From assembly GCA_031266435.1 (NCBI GenBank), contig JAISAZ010000069.1, forward strand, positions 1 through 35,769: 35,769 bases of DNA, written 5' to 3'. Under the pieces are notes generated by a model. It saw only the letters and a list, made by a program, of their open reading frames with translations. It was not told the origin of the DNA and did not search any database. Positions 19,101 to 27,058 of this stretch are shown here, piece by piece. The number at the start of each line of letters is the position of its first letter. Position 1 is the first letter of the stretch. Source of the stretch: Accumulibacter sp. (lineage in GTDB: Bacteria; Pseudomonadota; Gammaproteobacteria; Burkholderiales; Rhodocyclaceae). The position numbers and the translations under genes are program-made.

Positions 19101-19319
19101 GTCTTCGGGCGCGGCGACGGTGCCGAACTGCGCCAGCCGCTCGGAATCTCGATCGTCGGCGGGCTGGTTCTGAGCCAGCTTCTGACGCTCTACACGACGC
19201 CGATCGTCTACCTTTACCTCGACCGCCTGCGCTTCTGGCGCGAAGGGCTGCGCGCCTGCTATGACGCGCTTTCGACTCTTGTACGCGGGAAAGACAAACC
19301 TTCCAAGGCTTATCCATGA
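16188..19319 (+). CDS. mdtC: RND efflux transporter subunit (MdtC-like)
   Basis: 1043-residue paralogue of the preceding pump protein, separated from it by 3 bp with GGAG just before. Same topology. The relay pair is Asp401-Asp402 in [14 protein letters not shown], and the C-terminal [16 protein letters not shown] and [20 protein letters not shown] blocks are conserved. With MdtB it should form a B2C-type trimer exporting drugs, bile salts or similar amphiphiles (known for E. coli; the substrate here is unknown). The stop codon overlaps the start of the outer-membrane factor gene by 4 bp (ATGA), so all four genes are translationally linked. Long frames on the opposite strand are shadows. Confidence 0.92.
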   Translation: MHFSAIFIRRPVATSLLTAAIALLGILAFDFLPVASLPQVDYPTISVSAALPGASPETMASTVATPLERSLGTIAGITEITSNSSLGSTNIVMQFDLDRDINGAARDVQAALNAARSLLPTGLPSNPTYRKVNPADFPIMILAMTSDSMTRGQMYDVASTILAQKMLQLKGVGQVTVGGSSLPAVRVELNPGALSRAGIGFEDVREAIVSANVNRPKGYLEDATRTWQIQANDQATRAEDYVPMIIAWKNGAPVRLSDVASVEDSVQDIRNAGLHNGKPTIMLMVNREPGANTIETIERIKEVLPQLRVAIPADIDIAVTMDATPSIRASLREVEHSLAISVVLVVLVVFLFLGGGRAILVPIVAVPVSLIGAFGVMYLAGFGLNNLSLMALTIATGFVVDDAVVVMENISRHVEAGMKPFDAAIRGAREVSFTVLSMTLSLIAVFLPILLMGGIVGRLFREFAVTLSVSILISLVVSLTTTPMMCAYLLGHHRVEQKGIQAFCARFFDKMLDGYRRSLDWALDHRPLMMFVLFATIVFNVYLYSAIPKGFFPQQDSGRIYGTIQTDQSASFQFDTDMLAVFIDKLNEDPDIVDVVGFNGGGRSVVIVTLKHLSEREASVDQVIDRLRAKFGNEPGAILYMQPIQEFRIGGSGRSATAAYQFTLQADSVEELRRWEPSVRRAMGRVREIVDVNTDRLDRGLQISLAVDRDAVSRLGINQRLINATLGDFFGQRQISTIYHPLNQYRVVMEAAPEYLQSPDSLKDVFVIGLGADGKPTQIPLTAFTRWESTTAPLSVRHQGQFAASTIAFNLSPGVSLSQATEGINAEVAKIGLPSTVQGSFQGTARLFQASIANQALLILAALLAVYIVLGILYESLIHPVTIISTLPSAGVGAILALLLFKMDFNVIAMIGVILLIGIVKKNAIMMTDFALEVQRRDGREPVEAIREACLLRFRPIMMTTMAALFGALPLVFGRGDGAELRQPLGISIVGGLVLSQLLTLYTTPIVYLYLDRLRFWREGLRACYDALSTLVRGKDKPSKAYP

Positions 19320-20770
19320 TCCGAAAATCCCAGCTTGCCGTCTGCGTCGGCCTCTTTTTGACCGCGTGCGCCGTCGGCCCCGATTACGAGCGGCCCGATG
19401 TTCCGATGCCGGGGCAATTCAAGGAATTCGGCGCGTGGAAGGCCGCCGAACCGAAGGACGACGTGCCGCGCGGAAAATGGTGGGAAGTCTACGGCGACCC
19501 CGTCCTCAACGAACTCGTCGAGCGCGTCGCGATTTCGAATCAGAACGTCGCGGTCGCCGAAGCGCAGTACCGTCAGGCGCTTGCGGCGCTCGGAATCGCC
19601 AGCGCGTCGATGTTCCCGACGCTCGGCGGCAATTTTTCGCGGACGCGCACGCAAGGCGTCTCGTCGTCGATGCCGTCGTCGGTCAGCGGCAGCACGATCA
19701 CGCCGGGGTCGCCGATCCGTGAAGTCGACCGCCTGACCTTCAGCGTCGCCTGGGAACTCGATCTCTGGGGGCGCGTCCGCCGCAACGTCGAAGCGGGCGA
19801 AACCGCAGCGGCGGCGAGCGGCGCCGACCTCGAAGCGGCGCTCCTTTCCGCGCGCGCCGCGCTCGTTCAGAGCTATCTGCAACTGCGAACCAACGAAGCG
19901 CAGCGCCGTCTGCTCGACGAGACCGTCGTCGCCTACGAACGCTCGCTCGAAATCGCGCGGAACCGCTACGACGCCGGCGTCGTCGGGAGGATCGACGTCG
20001 TCCAGGCCGAAACGCAGTTGAAGACGACGCGCGCGCAGGCGCTCGACCTCGGAATCCAGCGCGCGCAGCTCGAACACGCGATCGCGCTCCTCCTCGGCGC
20101 CGCGCCGCCGGATTTTTCGCTGCCCGTTACCGCGCGCCTGCCCGATCTGCCGTCGATCCCGGCGGGGCTGCCGTCGGATCTGCTCGAACGGCGCCCCGAC
20201 ATCGCCGCGGCGGAGCGCCGCGTCGCGTCGGCAAACGCACAGATCGGCGTCGTCCAGGCGGCCTATTTCCCGGCGCTGACCCTGAGTTCGAGCGGCGGCT
20301 ACCAAAGCTCGACGGGAATTTCCGACCTCATCATGCTCCCGAACCGCTTCTGGGCGCTCGGCCCGACGCTCGCGCTCGCGTTTTTCGACGGCGGCGCCAG
20401 AAGCGCGCAAAAAGACCAGGCCGTCGCGGGCTACGACAGGAGCGTCGCCACGTACCGGCAAACCGTTCTGACGGCATTTCAGGAAGTCGAAGACAATCTC
20501 GTGGCGCTGCGCATCCTCGACGAAGAAGCCGACGTCCAGCGCGAAGCCGTCGATTTCGCCGCCGAATCGCTCCGGCTGACGTACAACCAGTACGATTCCG
20601 GAATCGTGAGCTATCTCAACGTCGTCACCGCGCAGACGACCTCGCTCGCCACCGAACGCGTCCAGATCGAACTCAAGGGGCGCAAACTCCTCGCGAGCCT
20701 CGCGCTATTGAAAGCGATCGGGGGGGAATGGGGTTCAGGAGACAGGAATCAGGAGACGGGAGACAGATGA
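19316..20770 (+). CDS. Outer-membrane efflux factor, NodT/OprM-type lipoprotein
   Basis: 484 residues with a lipoprotein signal (lipobox LTAC, Cys about residue 18) and the typical start [18 protein letters not shown]. Two homologous OEP domains follow; [36 protein letters not shown] and [20 protein letters not shown] are diagnostic for the TolC/OprM family. It forms the trimeric exit duct for the MdtABC-like pump encoded just upstream. Many mdtABC clusters rely on a distant tolC, but betaproteobacterial ones often carry their own factor. The last 12 or so residues ([12 protein letters not shown]) are encoded by repeat block E, which starts at about 20736. The native end was probably near AIGGEWG. 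Confidence 0.9.
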   Translation: MIRKSQLAVCVGLFLTACAVGPDYERPDVPMPGQFKEFGAWKAAEPKDDVPRGKWWEVYGDPVLNELVERVAISNQNVAVAEAQYRQALAALGIASASMFPTLGGNFSRTRTQGVSSSMPSSVSGSTITPGSPIREVDRLTFSVAWELDLWGRVRRNVEAGETAAAASGADLEAALLSARAALVQSYLQLRTNEAQRRLLDETVVAYERSLEIARNRYDAGVVGRIDVVQAETQLKTTRAQALDLGIQRAQLEHAIALLLGAAPPDFSLPVTARLPDLPSIPAGLPSDLLERRPDIAAAERRVASANAQIGVVQAAYFPALTLSSSGGYQSSTGISDLIMLPNRFWALGPTLALAFFDGGARSAQKDQAVAGYDRSVATYRQTVLTAFQEVEDNLVALRILDEEADVQREAVDFAAESLRLTYNQYDSGIVSYLNVVTAQTTSLATERVQIELKGRKLLASLALLKAIGGEWGSGDRNQETGDR

Positions 20771-20868
20771 AAACCGATCGGGTTTTTGTTGATTTTTTCC
20801 GGTGGCGAAGCCGCCGCTAACTGATCTGATCCCTGTCTCCTGATTCCTGATACCTGATAGGCGGCTAT
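20736..20868 (+). repeat. Short repeat block E
   Basis: Heptamer array (caggaga, caggaat, caggaga, cgggaga, cagatga), then the GATGAAAACCGATCGG module with hairpin GGTGGCGAAGCCGCC, then the inverted arm (TGATCTGATCCCTGTCTCC and TGATACCTGAT). It has no gcgctcgc core. It overlaps the end of the outer-membrane factor gene and supplies its stop. Confidence 0.85.
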
Positions 20869-20870
20869 GA

Positions 20871-20909
20871 TTGAAAAAAATTGTATATCATGATAGTATA
20901 CCCTATCAT
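20871..20909 (+). promoter_or_regulatory. Promoter with palindromic operator-like sequence
   Basis: TTGAAA (20871-20876), a 17-bp spacer and TAGTAT (20894-20899) form a reasonable sigma-70 promoter. Over the -10 lie the perfect palindrome TATCATGATA (20886-20895) and the inverted repeat ATGATAG / CTATCAT (20890-20896, 20903-20909). This could be a repressor site for the small lipoprotein gene downstream. Confidence 0.5.
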
Positions 20910-20932
20910 ACTTTTGAACAGGGGTCGTAATC

Positions 20933-21286
20933 ATGAAAAACCTTACCGTATCCATCCTCCTTGTCCTTTTGGCGGGCTGCGCGTCGGTCGCCGTCACAGA
21001 CGACGCGCTCGTCGAAAATACCTCGCGCGCTTTGGGACTCCCGCCTTCGGCGTTCACGATTTCGGACAGAAAGGATAGCGGTGTCAAAACGACCTATACC
21101 GCCAAAACCCGAAGAGGGAAAACCTATTCGTGCTTCGTGACGGGGACCCTCAGCGTGGTCGGTCGCGCGGTCTCCGAAGCGATGTGCGACGAGATTGTGG
21201 GCGGGAGGAGCGGCGCTTCGTCGGCCACCCGCAAGCCCGCGGTAAAGGAATGCAACGACCTGCTCAAGGCGGCGGGGAGGTGCTGA
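20933..21286 (+). CDS. Small putative lipoprotein, unknown function
   Basis: 117 residues with a lipoprotein signal peptide (SILLVLLAGC, Cys about residue 16) preceded by AGGGG at good distance. The mature part has the segment PPSAFTISDRKDSGVKTTY, then RRGKTYSCFVTGTLSVVGR, and three further Cys residues that could pair in the periplasm. I do not recognise a named family; the layout is like many small outer-membrane lipoproteins of unknown role. It has its own promoter and is bracketed by repeat blocks E and F, so it is a stand-alone unit. Confidence 0.7.
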   Translation: MKNLTVSILLVLLAGCASVAVTDDALVENTSRALGLPPSAFTISDRKDSGVKTTYTAKTRRGKTYSCFVTGTLSVVGRAVSEAMCDEIVGGRSGASSATRKPAVKECNDLLKAAGRC

Positions 21287-21316
21287 CACCCTGCCCCTGC
21301 GTGGGACGATTGCCAC

Positions 21317-21430
21317 AGACAGGGATCGGGGATCAGATGAAAACCGATCGGCGTTATCGATCTATACGGCGGCGAAGCCGCCGCTAACTGATCTGATCCC
21401 TGATCCCTGATTCCCGATACCTGATCCTGA
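21317..21430 (+). repeat. Short repeat block F
   Basis: Near-copy of block E: cagggatcggggatcag, the GATGAAAACCGATCGG module, hairpin GGCGGCGAAGCCGCC, then CTGATCTGATCCCTGATCCC and TGATACCTGATCCTGA. It separates the two small lipoprotein genes. Confidence 0.85.
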
Positions 21431-21436
21431 TATATT
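21428..21436 (+). promoter_or_regulatory. Extended -10 candidate for the DUF4878-like gene
   Basis: TGATATATT, whose TGA is the last base triplet of repeat block F. The start would be near 21443, 23 nt before the ATG at 21466. No clear -35. Confidence 0.4.
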
Positions 21437-21465
21437 CCGTCCATCATAATGAAAGGGCTTATACC

Positions 21466-21879
21466 ATGTCATTCTCTTTCCTGTCGCGCGTCCGGTTCAC
21501 CTTGTGGGGAGCCGCGCTGGCGCTGACCTTGGCGCTTTCCGCGTGCAGTTCGTCACAGTCGCCGGAGGGCACGGTCGAGTCCTATTTCAAGGCGGTCGAT
21601 GCAAACCGGGTCGAAGACGCGGTCAAACTTTTTTCCTTGAAAAACGTCAAGGAAAGCGACCTGACGATGGCGAAGGGCAAGCTGCAAATGATCGTCGGGG
21701 AGCAGTACGCGAAGACCAAGGCGGCGGGCGGGCTGGAATCGGTCAAGACGAAGCTCGTCGAGCAAAAGGAGAACACGGCGGTCGTCGAAGCTGAAATCCT
21801 TTACAAGAACGGGAAAACGAGGAAGGAAAAGCTCACGCTGACCAAGGAATCCGGCGGCTGGAAATTGCTTCTCAAATAG
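21466..21879 (+). CDS. DUF4878-like lipoprotein
   Basis: 137 residues. Signal peptide with lipobox LSAC (LALTLALSACSSSQ), preceded by AAAGGG. The mature domain begins PEGTVESYFKAVDANRVEDAVKLFS and ends with strands TAVVEAEILYKNGKTRKEKLTL and SGGWKLLLK. This is the cystatin-like fold of DUF4878/SnoaL-type lipoproteins, which carry one helix-rich half and a curved sheet. The biochemical role of the family is unknown. It stands alone between repeat block F and the YiiX-like gene 54 bp downstream, with which it could share a transcript. Confidence 0.75.
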   Translation: MSFSFLSRVRFTLWGAALALTLALSACSSSQSPEGTVESYFKAVDANRVEDAVKLFSLKNVKESDLTMAKGKLQMIVGEQYAKTKAAGGLESVKTKLVEQKENTAVVEAEILYKNGKTRKEKLTLTKESGGWKLLLK

Positions 21880-21933
21880 CGCGGCGGCGCCCATCGACTG
21901 CGTCCATCGTTTCGGGAAAGGCATTGACACGGC

Positions 21934-22635
21934 ATGGCGCATGAAAATCGCACGTATCGCACACGCCGCGCGACCCGAAACGTCGTCGCGTCGGGTCTTC
22001 TCGCCGGAGTCCTTGCCTCGCTTTTTCTCTTGGGCGCGGGGCGCGTCGCGGGCGACGGCGAGAACCTGAAGGAAGCGGCGCCGATCGTCGTCCCCGCGTC
22101 GGTTGCCGAGCGACTGATCGAGGGCGATCTGATCTTTCGCATCGGCCACGGCTGGCAAAGCGAAGCGGTACGCGGCGTCGATCGGTCGAGCGCGGGGGAA
22201 AAACGCGGAGACCCCTACAGCCATATCGGCATGTTGCTCGGCGCCCCTGGACGGTGGCGCGTCTTGCACGCCGTCCCGGCGGAAATTCCCGGTCGGGAAA
22301 ACGCGGTGGTCATCGACCCGCTCGATTTTTTCCTCGCGCCTGCGCGTAACCGCGGCATTGCGATTTACCGCGTCGAAGCGAGCGACGCTTCGCGCGCCGC
22401 CGCCGCACGCTACGCGCTGCAACGCCTCGGTACGCCGTTTCGCGTCGTCGAGGACGACAAGGAAGGGCAGTATTGCACGACGCTGATCTGGTACGCGTGG
22501 CAACGCGCCGGCGTCGACCTCGGCGCGCGCTTCGAGCATCTCTCCGTCCCGCTGGCTTCGGGACTTTACCTCTTGCCGCACAGCCTGCGCACTGCCAAGG
22601 CACTGCGAGTGATCTACGTTTCAGGGATCAGATGA
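21934..22635 (+). CDS. YiiX/YebB-type NlpC/P60-like cysteine hydrolase
   Basis: 233 residues. An N-terminal hydrophobic segment (VVASGLLAGVLASLFLLGAG, about residues 17-36) suggests export or anchoring. The domain has EGDLIFRIG, then PYSHIGML with His97, and QYCTTLIWYAW with Cys181. The His-before-Cys order is that of the circularly permuted papain-like (YiiX/DUF830) family, which hydrolyses amide or ester bonds of the cell envelope or lipids. The third catalytic residue is not assigned. The ribosome site is weak (GGAAAGG about 13 nt upstream). The protein ends VSGIR, the sequence given by the GTATCAGGGATCAG-like left end of a repeat block, here block G. Confidence 0.75.
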   Translation: MAHENRTYRTRRATRNVVASGLLAGVLASLFLLGAGRVAGDGENLKEAAPIVVPASVAERLIEGDLIFRIGHGWQSEAVRGVDRSSAGEKRGDPYSHIGMLLGAPGRWRVLHAVPAEIPGRENAVVIDPLDFFLAPARNRGIAIYRVEASDASRAAAARYALQRLGTPFRVVEDDKEGQYCTTLIWYAWQRAGVDLGARFEHLSVPLASGLYLLPHSLRTAKALRVIYVSGIR

Positions 22636-22801
22636 CAGAGGACTGAGGACAGATGACAGAGCGGCCTTCGGCCTTTGTAGTCAGTGACCTGTAGTCAGTA
22701 ATCTGAAGGAGCGTCCCACGCGATCACTGAATACTGAAAACTGATCACAAAGCGAGCGCAGCGAGCGCTCTGTCTTCTGTCATCTGTCATCTGTCCTCTG
22801 T
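22620..22801 (-). repeat. Mosaic heptamer repeat block G (reverse)
   Basis: The same element as blocks A, B and J but with the core reversed: heptamer arm, GGCCTTCGGCCTTTGTAGTC, GTAATCTGAAGGAGCGTCCC, CACGCGATCACTGAATACTG, CAAAGCGAGCGCAGCGAGCG, then the pyrimidine arm (tgtcttc, tgtcatc, tgtcatc, tgtcctc). It lies between the convergent ends of the YiiX-like gene and the minus-strand lipoprotein gene and supplies residues to both C-termini. Confidence 0.9.
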
Positions 22802-24564
22802 TCCAGCACCTGCCGCTCGTTCCCGTATTTGGCGCCCAGGAGCGCGGGGCGTATTTCGGACGCCAAGGGGTGCCGGGTGATGAAGGCGTGCGTCGCGGCG
22901 CATTCGATGGGTTTCGTGATCAAGTCGGCGCCTCGACTGCGGATGACGAGACCGTCGGAATCGCGGCACACCTTCGGATCCTTCCTCTGCGCGACGAGTT
23001 CCGCGTGGCGGCGGCGCGCTTTCTCCGCCAGTTTTTTCCACTCGACGGCGGGCAAGGTATCGCCGCCCGCGCGCAGGTACGCAGGCGCGTCGGCAAGCCA
23101 GCGCTCGTCGCCGCTTCGGGTATAAAGTTCGAGCATCAGCCTCGCGATCGCGCCCTTGTACGCGTCTCCCGCGTTCTTTCTGGCCGCGTACAGACCGATC
23201 AGGGTGTCGAGCGCGGCGCGGCGCGCCTCCGCGCTTTCGTAATCCTCCCAAACCGCCAGAATCGCCTGGTTTATCCACGTTTGTGCCAGCCGCGCCTGGA
23301 CGGGCAAGGTTTTCCCGTCGTATCTTTTCCAGACCGACGCATAGGTGGCAAGCCCCCCGAAAAGCGAGGGCGGATACGGCGTGCCGGGCGGCACGTCGTT
23401 GTACAAATAGCCACTCACGCGGAAGGACGAGAAGGCGATGTAGTATTGATCGTAAGGTCCGACCACGCCGCTCGCGGCGTGCCGATCGGGGCCGACGCGC
23501 TGCAAGGCCGTGCTCATCGCGGCCACCGTCCGGCGCGCGAGTTCCAAGCGTTCGTCGTCGGAAGCCGCCACGCGGCTCGCGGCGATGAAGGCGCCGATCG
23601 GGCTGATCCAGTAGCCACCCGGATTCCTCCAGTAATCGCCCTCTTTCACCTCGCTCGCGGCCCGCGCATAGGTGGCGAGGGCCTTGGCGAACAGGCGCTT
23701 TTTTTCCGCCGGGTTTTCCTCGACGAACGCGGCGAACTCGTACGCGGAGCCGAGGCAGAGTTCCGCGCGCGCAAGCGCATACGCGGCGCCGTGCTCGTCG
23801 ATGCGCAAGCGCTCCAGCTTCGCGGCATCGGACAGTTCGGTGAGTGCGCGCTCGAAGGCCGGAACGAGAAGCGCGGCGACTTCGCCCGCAATCCGCCGTT
23901 CGTCCGGCGTCGAGAGGTGAATGCGCGCGGGGAGCAACGTTTGCGTCAGCGCGGAGAGCAGCATCGCCGCGCTGAGGCCGTCGCCGGCCTTGCCTGACTC
24001 CAGGAAACGCGACGCGTCGGAGATGACTTGGGCGTACCGCCTTTCGACGAGGTTTTCCTTCATCAGGCTCCGGCGCAGACCCTGATAGACCGCCGGACTG
24101 CGTTTGTCGTCGAGCGGCAAGGGCTGCGTGCGCAAGTGCTCGACGACTCTTTCGTAGGTCTCCCACGGCGGCGGCTCAGAGAGCGCTTGCGCGGCGTCCG
24201 CAGGGTTGAATTCCCAGCAGATGTCGACGAAAGCGTCGGGGCAGTGGCTCTTGCCATAACGCTCCCGCCGCCACATATCCTGCTGCCTTTCTCCCGCTTC
24301 CCGGCTGCGCGCCTCGTCCATCCGGCGAGGGATCGTGGCCACGTACATGCTCGCGTACATCGCCGCCTCGCATCCCGACAAGAGAAGGCACAGGCACAGG
24401 AGACAGGAGACTGGGGACAGGAGACAGAGGACAGACGACAGAAGATAGAGGACAGAAGACAGAGGACTGAGCGCTCGCCCCAGAGGACAGAAGACAGAAG
24501 ACAGAGGACTGAGCGCTCGCTGGCGCTCGCTTCGTGAGCAGTTTTCAGTATTCAGTGGTCGCAT
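22780..24564 (-). CDS. Large putative lipoprotein with repeat-encoded signal segment
   Basis: About 594 residues if started at the ATG at 24564. The frame stays open upstream through a duplicate ATG at 24648. The body, after Cys (codon 24370-24372) in LLLSGC, is a helix-rich domain of about 530 residues (DICWEFNPADAAQALSEPPP, LARAELCLGSAYEFAAF, GYWISPIGAFIAASRVAA) that may contain TPR-like helices. I do not recognise a family. Remarkably, nearly the whole hydrophobic stretch before the lipobox (LSSVLYLLSSVLCLLSPVS) is the translation of the pyrimidine heptamer array of block H. The original start was probably displaced by the repeat. The C-terminal EQRTDDR is encoded by block G. The true start codon is uncertain. 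Confidence 0.6.
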   Translation of the reverse strand: MRPLNTENCSRSERQRALSPLSSVFCPLGRALSPLSSVLYLLSSVLCLLSPVSCLLCLCLLLSGCEAAMYASMYVATIPRRMDEARSREAGERQQDMWRRERYGKSHCPDAFVDICWEFNPADAAQALSEPPPWETYERVVEHLRTQPLPLDDKRSPAVYQGLRRSLMKENLVERRYAQVISDASRFLESGKAGDGLSAAMLLSALTQTLLPARIHLSTPDERRIAGEVAALLVPAFERALTELSDAAKLERLRIDEHGAAYALARAELCLGSAYEFAAFVEENPAEKKRLFAKALATYARAASEVKEGDYWRNPGGYWISPIGAFIAASRVAASDDERLELARRTVAAMSTALQRVGPDRHAASGVVGPYDQYYIAFSSFRVSGYLYNDVPPGTPYPPSLFGGLATYASVWKRYDGKTLPVQARLAQTWINQAILAVWEDYESAEARRAALDTLIGLYAARKNAGDAYKGAIARLMLELYTRSGDERWLADAPAYLRAGGDTLPAVEWKKLAEKARRRHAELVAQRKDPKVCRDSDGLVIRSRGADLITKPIECAATHAFITRHPLASEIRPALLGAKYGNERQVLEQRTDDR

Positions 24565-24970
24565 CAGAAGACAGAAGACAGAAGATAGAGGACTGAGCGC
24601 TCGCTGGCGCTCGCTTCGTGAGCAGTTTTCAGTATTCAGTGGTCGCATGGCTTGCTCCTATAGGTTGGGCTGAGCAAAGCGAAGCCCAACCCATACCTCA
24701 AGAACCGCGAAACACGCGAAAAGCGCGAAAATGTTTTGCAAATGCAGACCTTTCGCGTCTTTCGCGCCTTTCGCGGTAAAAATCGGTTTTCATCTGATTC
24801 CTGATTCCCGATATGCGCCTGCGTAACGTTGGGCATCGCTCCGCTCAGCCCAACCTATGCAAGCTGCGTGACCAGTTTTCAGTATTCAGATGTCGCATGA
24901 CCTCCTCCCTCTGATTACTGATTACTGAACACCCCTCTGTCTTCTGTCCTCTGTCTTCTGTCCTCTGATC
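24390..24970. repeat. Composite repeat block H with an 84-bp tandem duplication
   Basis: Purine heptamer array from about 24390 (ggagaca, ggagact, ggggaca types), overlapping the N-terminal coding part of the lipoprotein gene. Bases 24481-24564 and 24565-24648 are an 84-bp tandem duplication differing at two positions. Beyond it come the GGTTGGGCTGAG / GAAGCCCAAC hairpin (about 24663-24691), an AACCGCGAAACACGCGAAAA hairpin closing at about 24776, the GGTTTTCATCTGATTCC module, a further GTTGGG / CCCAAC hairpin (24829-24857), a core fragment and a pyrimidine heptamer arm that ends at the phosphatase stop. Confidence 0.85.
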
Positions 24971-25891
24971 TCATTTCGAGTATTTCTGGATCGCCGCGTG
25001 AATCTCGGCGACGGCGCGTTCGATTTCCTCGTTCGTCAGTTCGGCCTTGTAATTCGGGTCCTGGCCGAAGATGTCGAGTTTCGTCGTAACGAAGTCGCGA
25101 TTCATCGCCAGCGTCGAAATGAACGACGTGTCGTCGAGGCTGAGGTCGACGTAGCTTTCCTCCCAGCGGACGGCGACGGCGGAAAAATTGTCGGCGCTCG
25201 CGCCGCCCTTTTTTTCGATGCGGTCGAAGAGTTCCGGTACGCTCTGCCTCAAGTCGCCCGCGCGCACGGTCGACAGGATCGACCGGTCGGAAAGGACGCC
25301 CCAGACGCCGTCGGTGCAGAGCAGCATGATGTCGCCGGACTCCAGCGGCGTCTTGCGCGAAAAATCGATTTCGGGCCGCGCGGGACCGCCGAGGCAACTG
25401 TAGATTTTGTTGCGTTCCGGGTGGATCGCTGCCTGTCTTTCGTTGATCAAGCCCTTTTCCATCAGTTGCTGGAGGCGCGAATGGTCGCGCGTTTTCAGGA
25501 GGATCCTGCCCCCGCGCAGGAAGTACAGCCGTGAATCGCCGACGTGCGCCCAGTAGGCGATATTGTCCTGAACGATGCACGCGACGCAGGTCGTTCGCGG
25601 GGAGTCGTTGAGCCTTCGCGTTTGCGTAAAGTCGCCGATCGCGTAGTGCGCGTTGAGCACGCCCTTTTGCAGAAACAGGAAGGGGTCGCGGATTCTTGGC
25701 CGCGCTTCGCGCTTGAAAGCCTCGACGAGTGTTTGCACGGCGATCTGCGCGGCGACCTCGCCGTAAAAGTGCCCGCCCATCCCGTCGGCGATAACCATCA
25801 GGAGGGCGTTTCGGGAATAGCAATACGCGACCCTGTCTTCGTTGTTCTGGCGTTTCCCCGGACGGCTTTCCTGGTAAATCGTAAACTTCAC
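24971..25891 (-). CDS. PP2C-family serine/threonine phosphatase
   Basis: 306 residues from a GTG at 25891 that overlaps the kinase stop (GTGA). MKFTIYQESRPGKRQNNEDR is the expected PP2C start. Metal-binding and catalytic motifs are present: Asp19 in NNEDR, DGMGGH (Asp36), HVGDSRLYF, CTDGVWGVLSD (Asp194) and ADNFSAVAVRW (Asp234). It is a soluble Mn/Mg-dependent phosphatase that would reverse phosphorylation by the Ser/Thr kinase encoded just upstream. About 65 residues follow the catalytic core. Longer starts (to 25984) lie within the kinase gene and are unlikely. The gene ends exactly where block H begins, but no repeat-encoded tail is evident. Confidence 0.9.
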   Translation of the reverse strand: MKFTIYQESRPGKRQNNEDRVAYCYSRNALLMVIADGMGGHFYGEVAAQIAVQTLVEAFKREARPRIRDPFLFLQKGVLNAHYAIGDFTQTRRLNDSPRTTCVACIVQDNIAYWAHVGDSRLYFLRGGRILLKTRDHSRLQQLMEKGLINERQAAIHPERNKIYSCLGGPARPEIDFSRKTPLESGDIMLLCTDGVWGVLSDRSILSTVRAGDLRQSVPELFDRIEKKGGASADNFSAVAVRWEESYVDLSLDDTSFISTLAMNRDFVTTKLDIFGQDPNYKAELTNEEIERAVAEIHAAIQKYSK

Positions 25892-26940
25892 TTTTTTGTC
25901 TTTCTGTTTTTGATTCGGTGCCGGAATGTGGCGATTCCCTGCCTCAGACGACCCATCCTCGTGGACGTAAACTCGTCGAGCCACATGCCGAATTCATAGC
26001 GTTTTGGCATTATCTTGCGATGGACGAATTCGCCCAGGAGTCCGCGCCTTCGCCCCCCGTCCTGCGAAACATCGGCCGTCAGGGCTTTTTGCAGAGCGAA
26101 AGCGCTCTGGGGACGGTCGAGGTGTTGCAGGCGAAGGCAGCAATCGATCGTTTCCAGAAGGTGATCCGAATACTTCCCGCTCCAGCGCCGCGCGGCCGGG
26201 ATGAGTTTGTCCTTTTCGGCGCGCTGGTCGGCCGCCTGCGGAGCCGCGCCCGACAGGCACGCGTACATCGTCGCGCCGATGCTGTAGATGTCGCTCCACG
26301 GCCCCAGGAGGTCGCGGTGGCCGTAGTGTTCGGGCGGCGCGAATCCGGGCGTATACATCGGCTTTAACATCGGGATTCCGTTTTGCATCGCCTGACGCGC
26401 CGCGCCGAAATCGATCAGCACCGGCGAGAAATCGTTGCGCATATAAACGTTCGACGGCTTGATGTCGAGGTGCAGGAGCTTGTTCGCGTGCACTTCGCGC
26501 AAGCCGTTGAGCAATCGGGTAAAAATGTTCCGGATGAAGTTTTCGGTAATGACAGCGCGCTCGTTTCGGATGACCTCCTGGAGCGTCCTCCCGCGCTCAT
26601 ACTCCATGACCATATATACCGTGTCGTTGGCGCGAAAGAAGTTGAGGACGCGGATCACGTTCGGGTGCGAAAGGCCGGCGAGCGCGCGCCCTTCCTCGAA
26701 AAAGCACTTCATCCCGTAACGGAATGCCGGAAGATGCTCTTCGGGAATATCGGGGCAGACCTGCCCTTCCCGGCGGAGCGCCAGCGAGTTCGGCAAATAC
26801 TCCTTGATCGCGGCGAACTGACCGCTCTCGTCGGTCGCCAGATAGACGATGGAAAAACCGCCCAGCGAGATTTGGCGCTCGATCCGGTATTCGCCGAGCC
26901 GGAAACCCGCGGGAAGCGGATAGTTCGCTTGTTTGACCAT
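25888..26940 (-). CDS. Hanks-type serine/threonine protein kinase
   Basis: 350-residue soluble kinase. Glycine loop ISLGGFSIVY, catalytic Lys46 in AAIKEYLP, Glu84 in FFEEGRAL, catalytic loop HLDIKPSN (157-164), DFG at 177-179 and APPEHY. The Arg of the usual HRD is Leu, a non-RD kinase, so activation-loop phosphorylation may not be needed. No membrane or PASTA segment. About 80 basic residues follow the kinase fold. I prefer ATG 26940 over an upstream TTG at 26976. It is coupled to the PP2C gene and divergent from yicC-gmk-rpoZ-spoT, an arrangement I recall from betaproteobacteria. Targets are unknown. Confidence 0.9.
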   Translation of the reverse strand: MVKQANYPLPAGFRLGEYRIERQISLGGFSIVYLATDESGQFAAIKEYLPNSLALRREGQVCPDIPEEHLPAFRYGMKCFFEEGRALAGLSHPNVIRVLNFFRANDTVYMVMEYERGRTLQEVIRNERAVITENFIRNIFTRLLNGLREVHANKLLHLDIKPSNVYMRNDFSPVLIDFGAARQAMQNGIPMLKPMYTPGFAPPEHYGHRDLLGPWSDIYSIGATMYACLSGAAPQAADQRAEKDKLIPAARRWSGKYSDHLLETIDCCLRLQHLDRPQSAFALQKALTADVSQDGGRRRGLLGEFVHRKIMPKRYEFGMWLDEFTSTRMGRLRQGIATFRHRIKNRKTKK

Positions 26941-27058
26941 CAAGTTAAGATTCGTTACTGTTCGGTTTTTTGACAATTTTCGAGCTTTGATGAGCCAGTG
27001 TAAAGATAAATCGGCGGCGCGCGCGGGAACGCCCCCAGGCGCCGGGACGATTCACAGC
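26941..27058. promoter_or_regulatory. Divergent promoter region kinase/yicC
   Basis: The 118-bp gap must drive both directions. TTTTTTGACAATTTT (about 26966-26980) gives a TTGACA on the plus strand (26970-26975) and an overlapping TTGTCA on the minus strand. Neither has a good -10 at standard spacing, so the assignment is tentative. Confidence 0.3.

Noticed and set aside
26940..26976. TTG start for the kinase
   Set aside because: No ribosome site and no homology in the added residues; ATG 26940 fits the family better.
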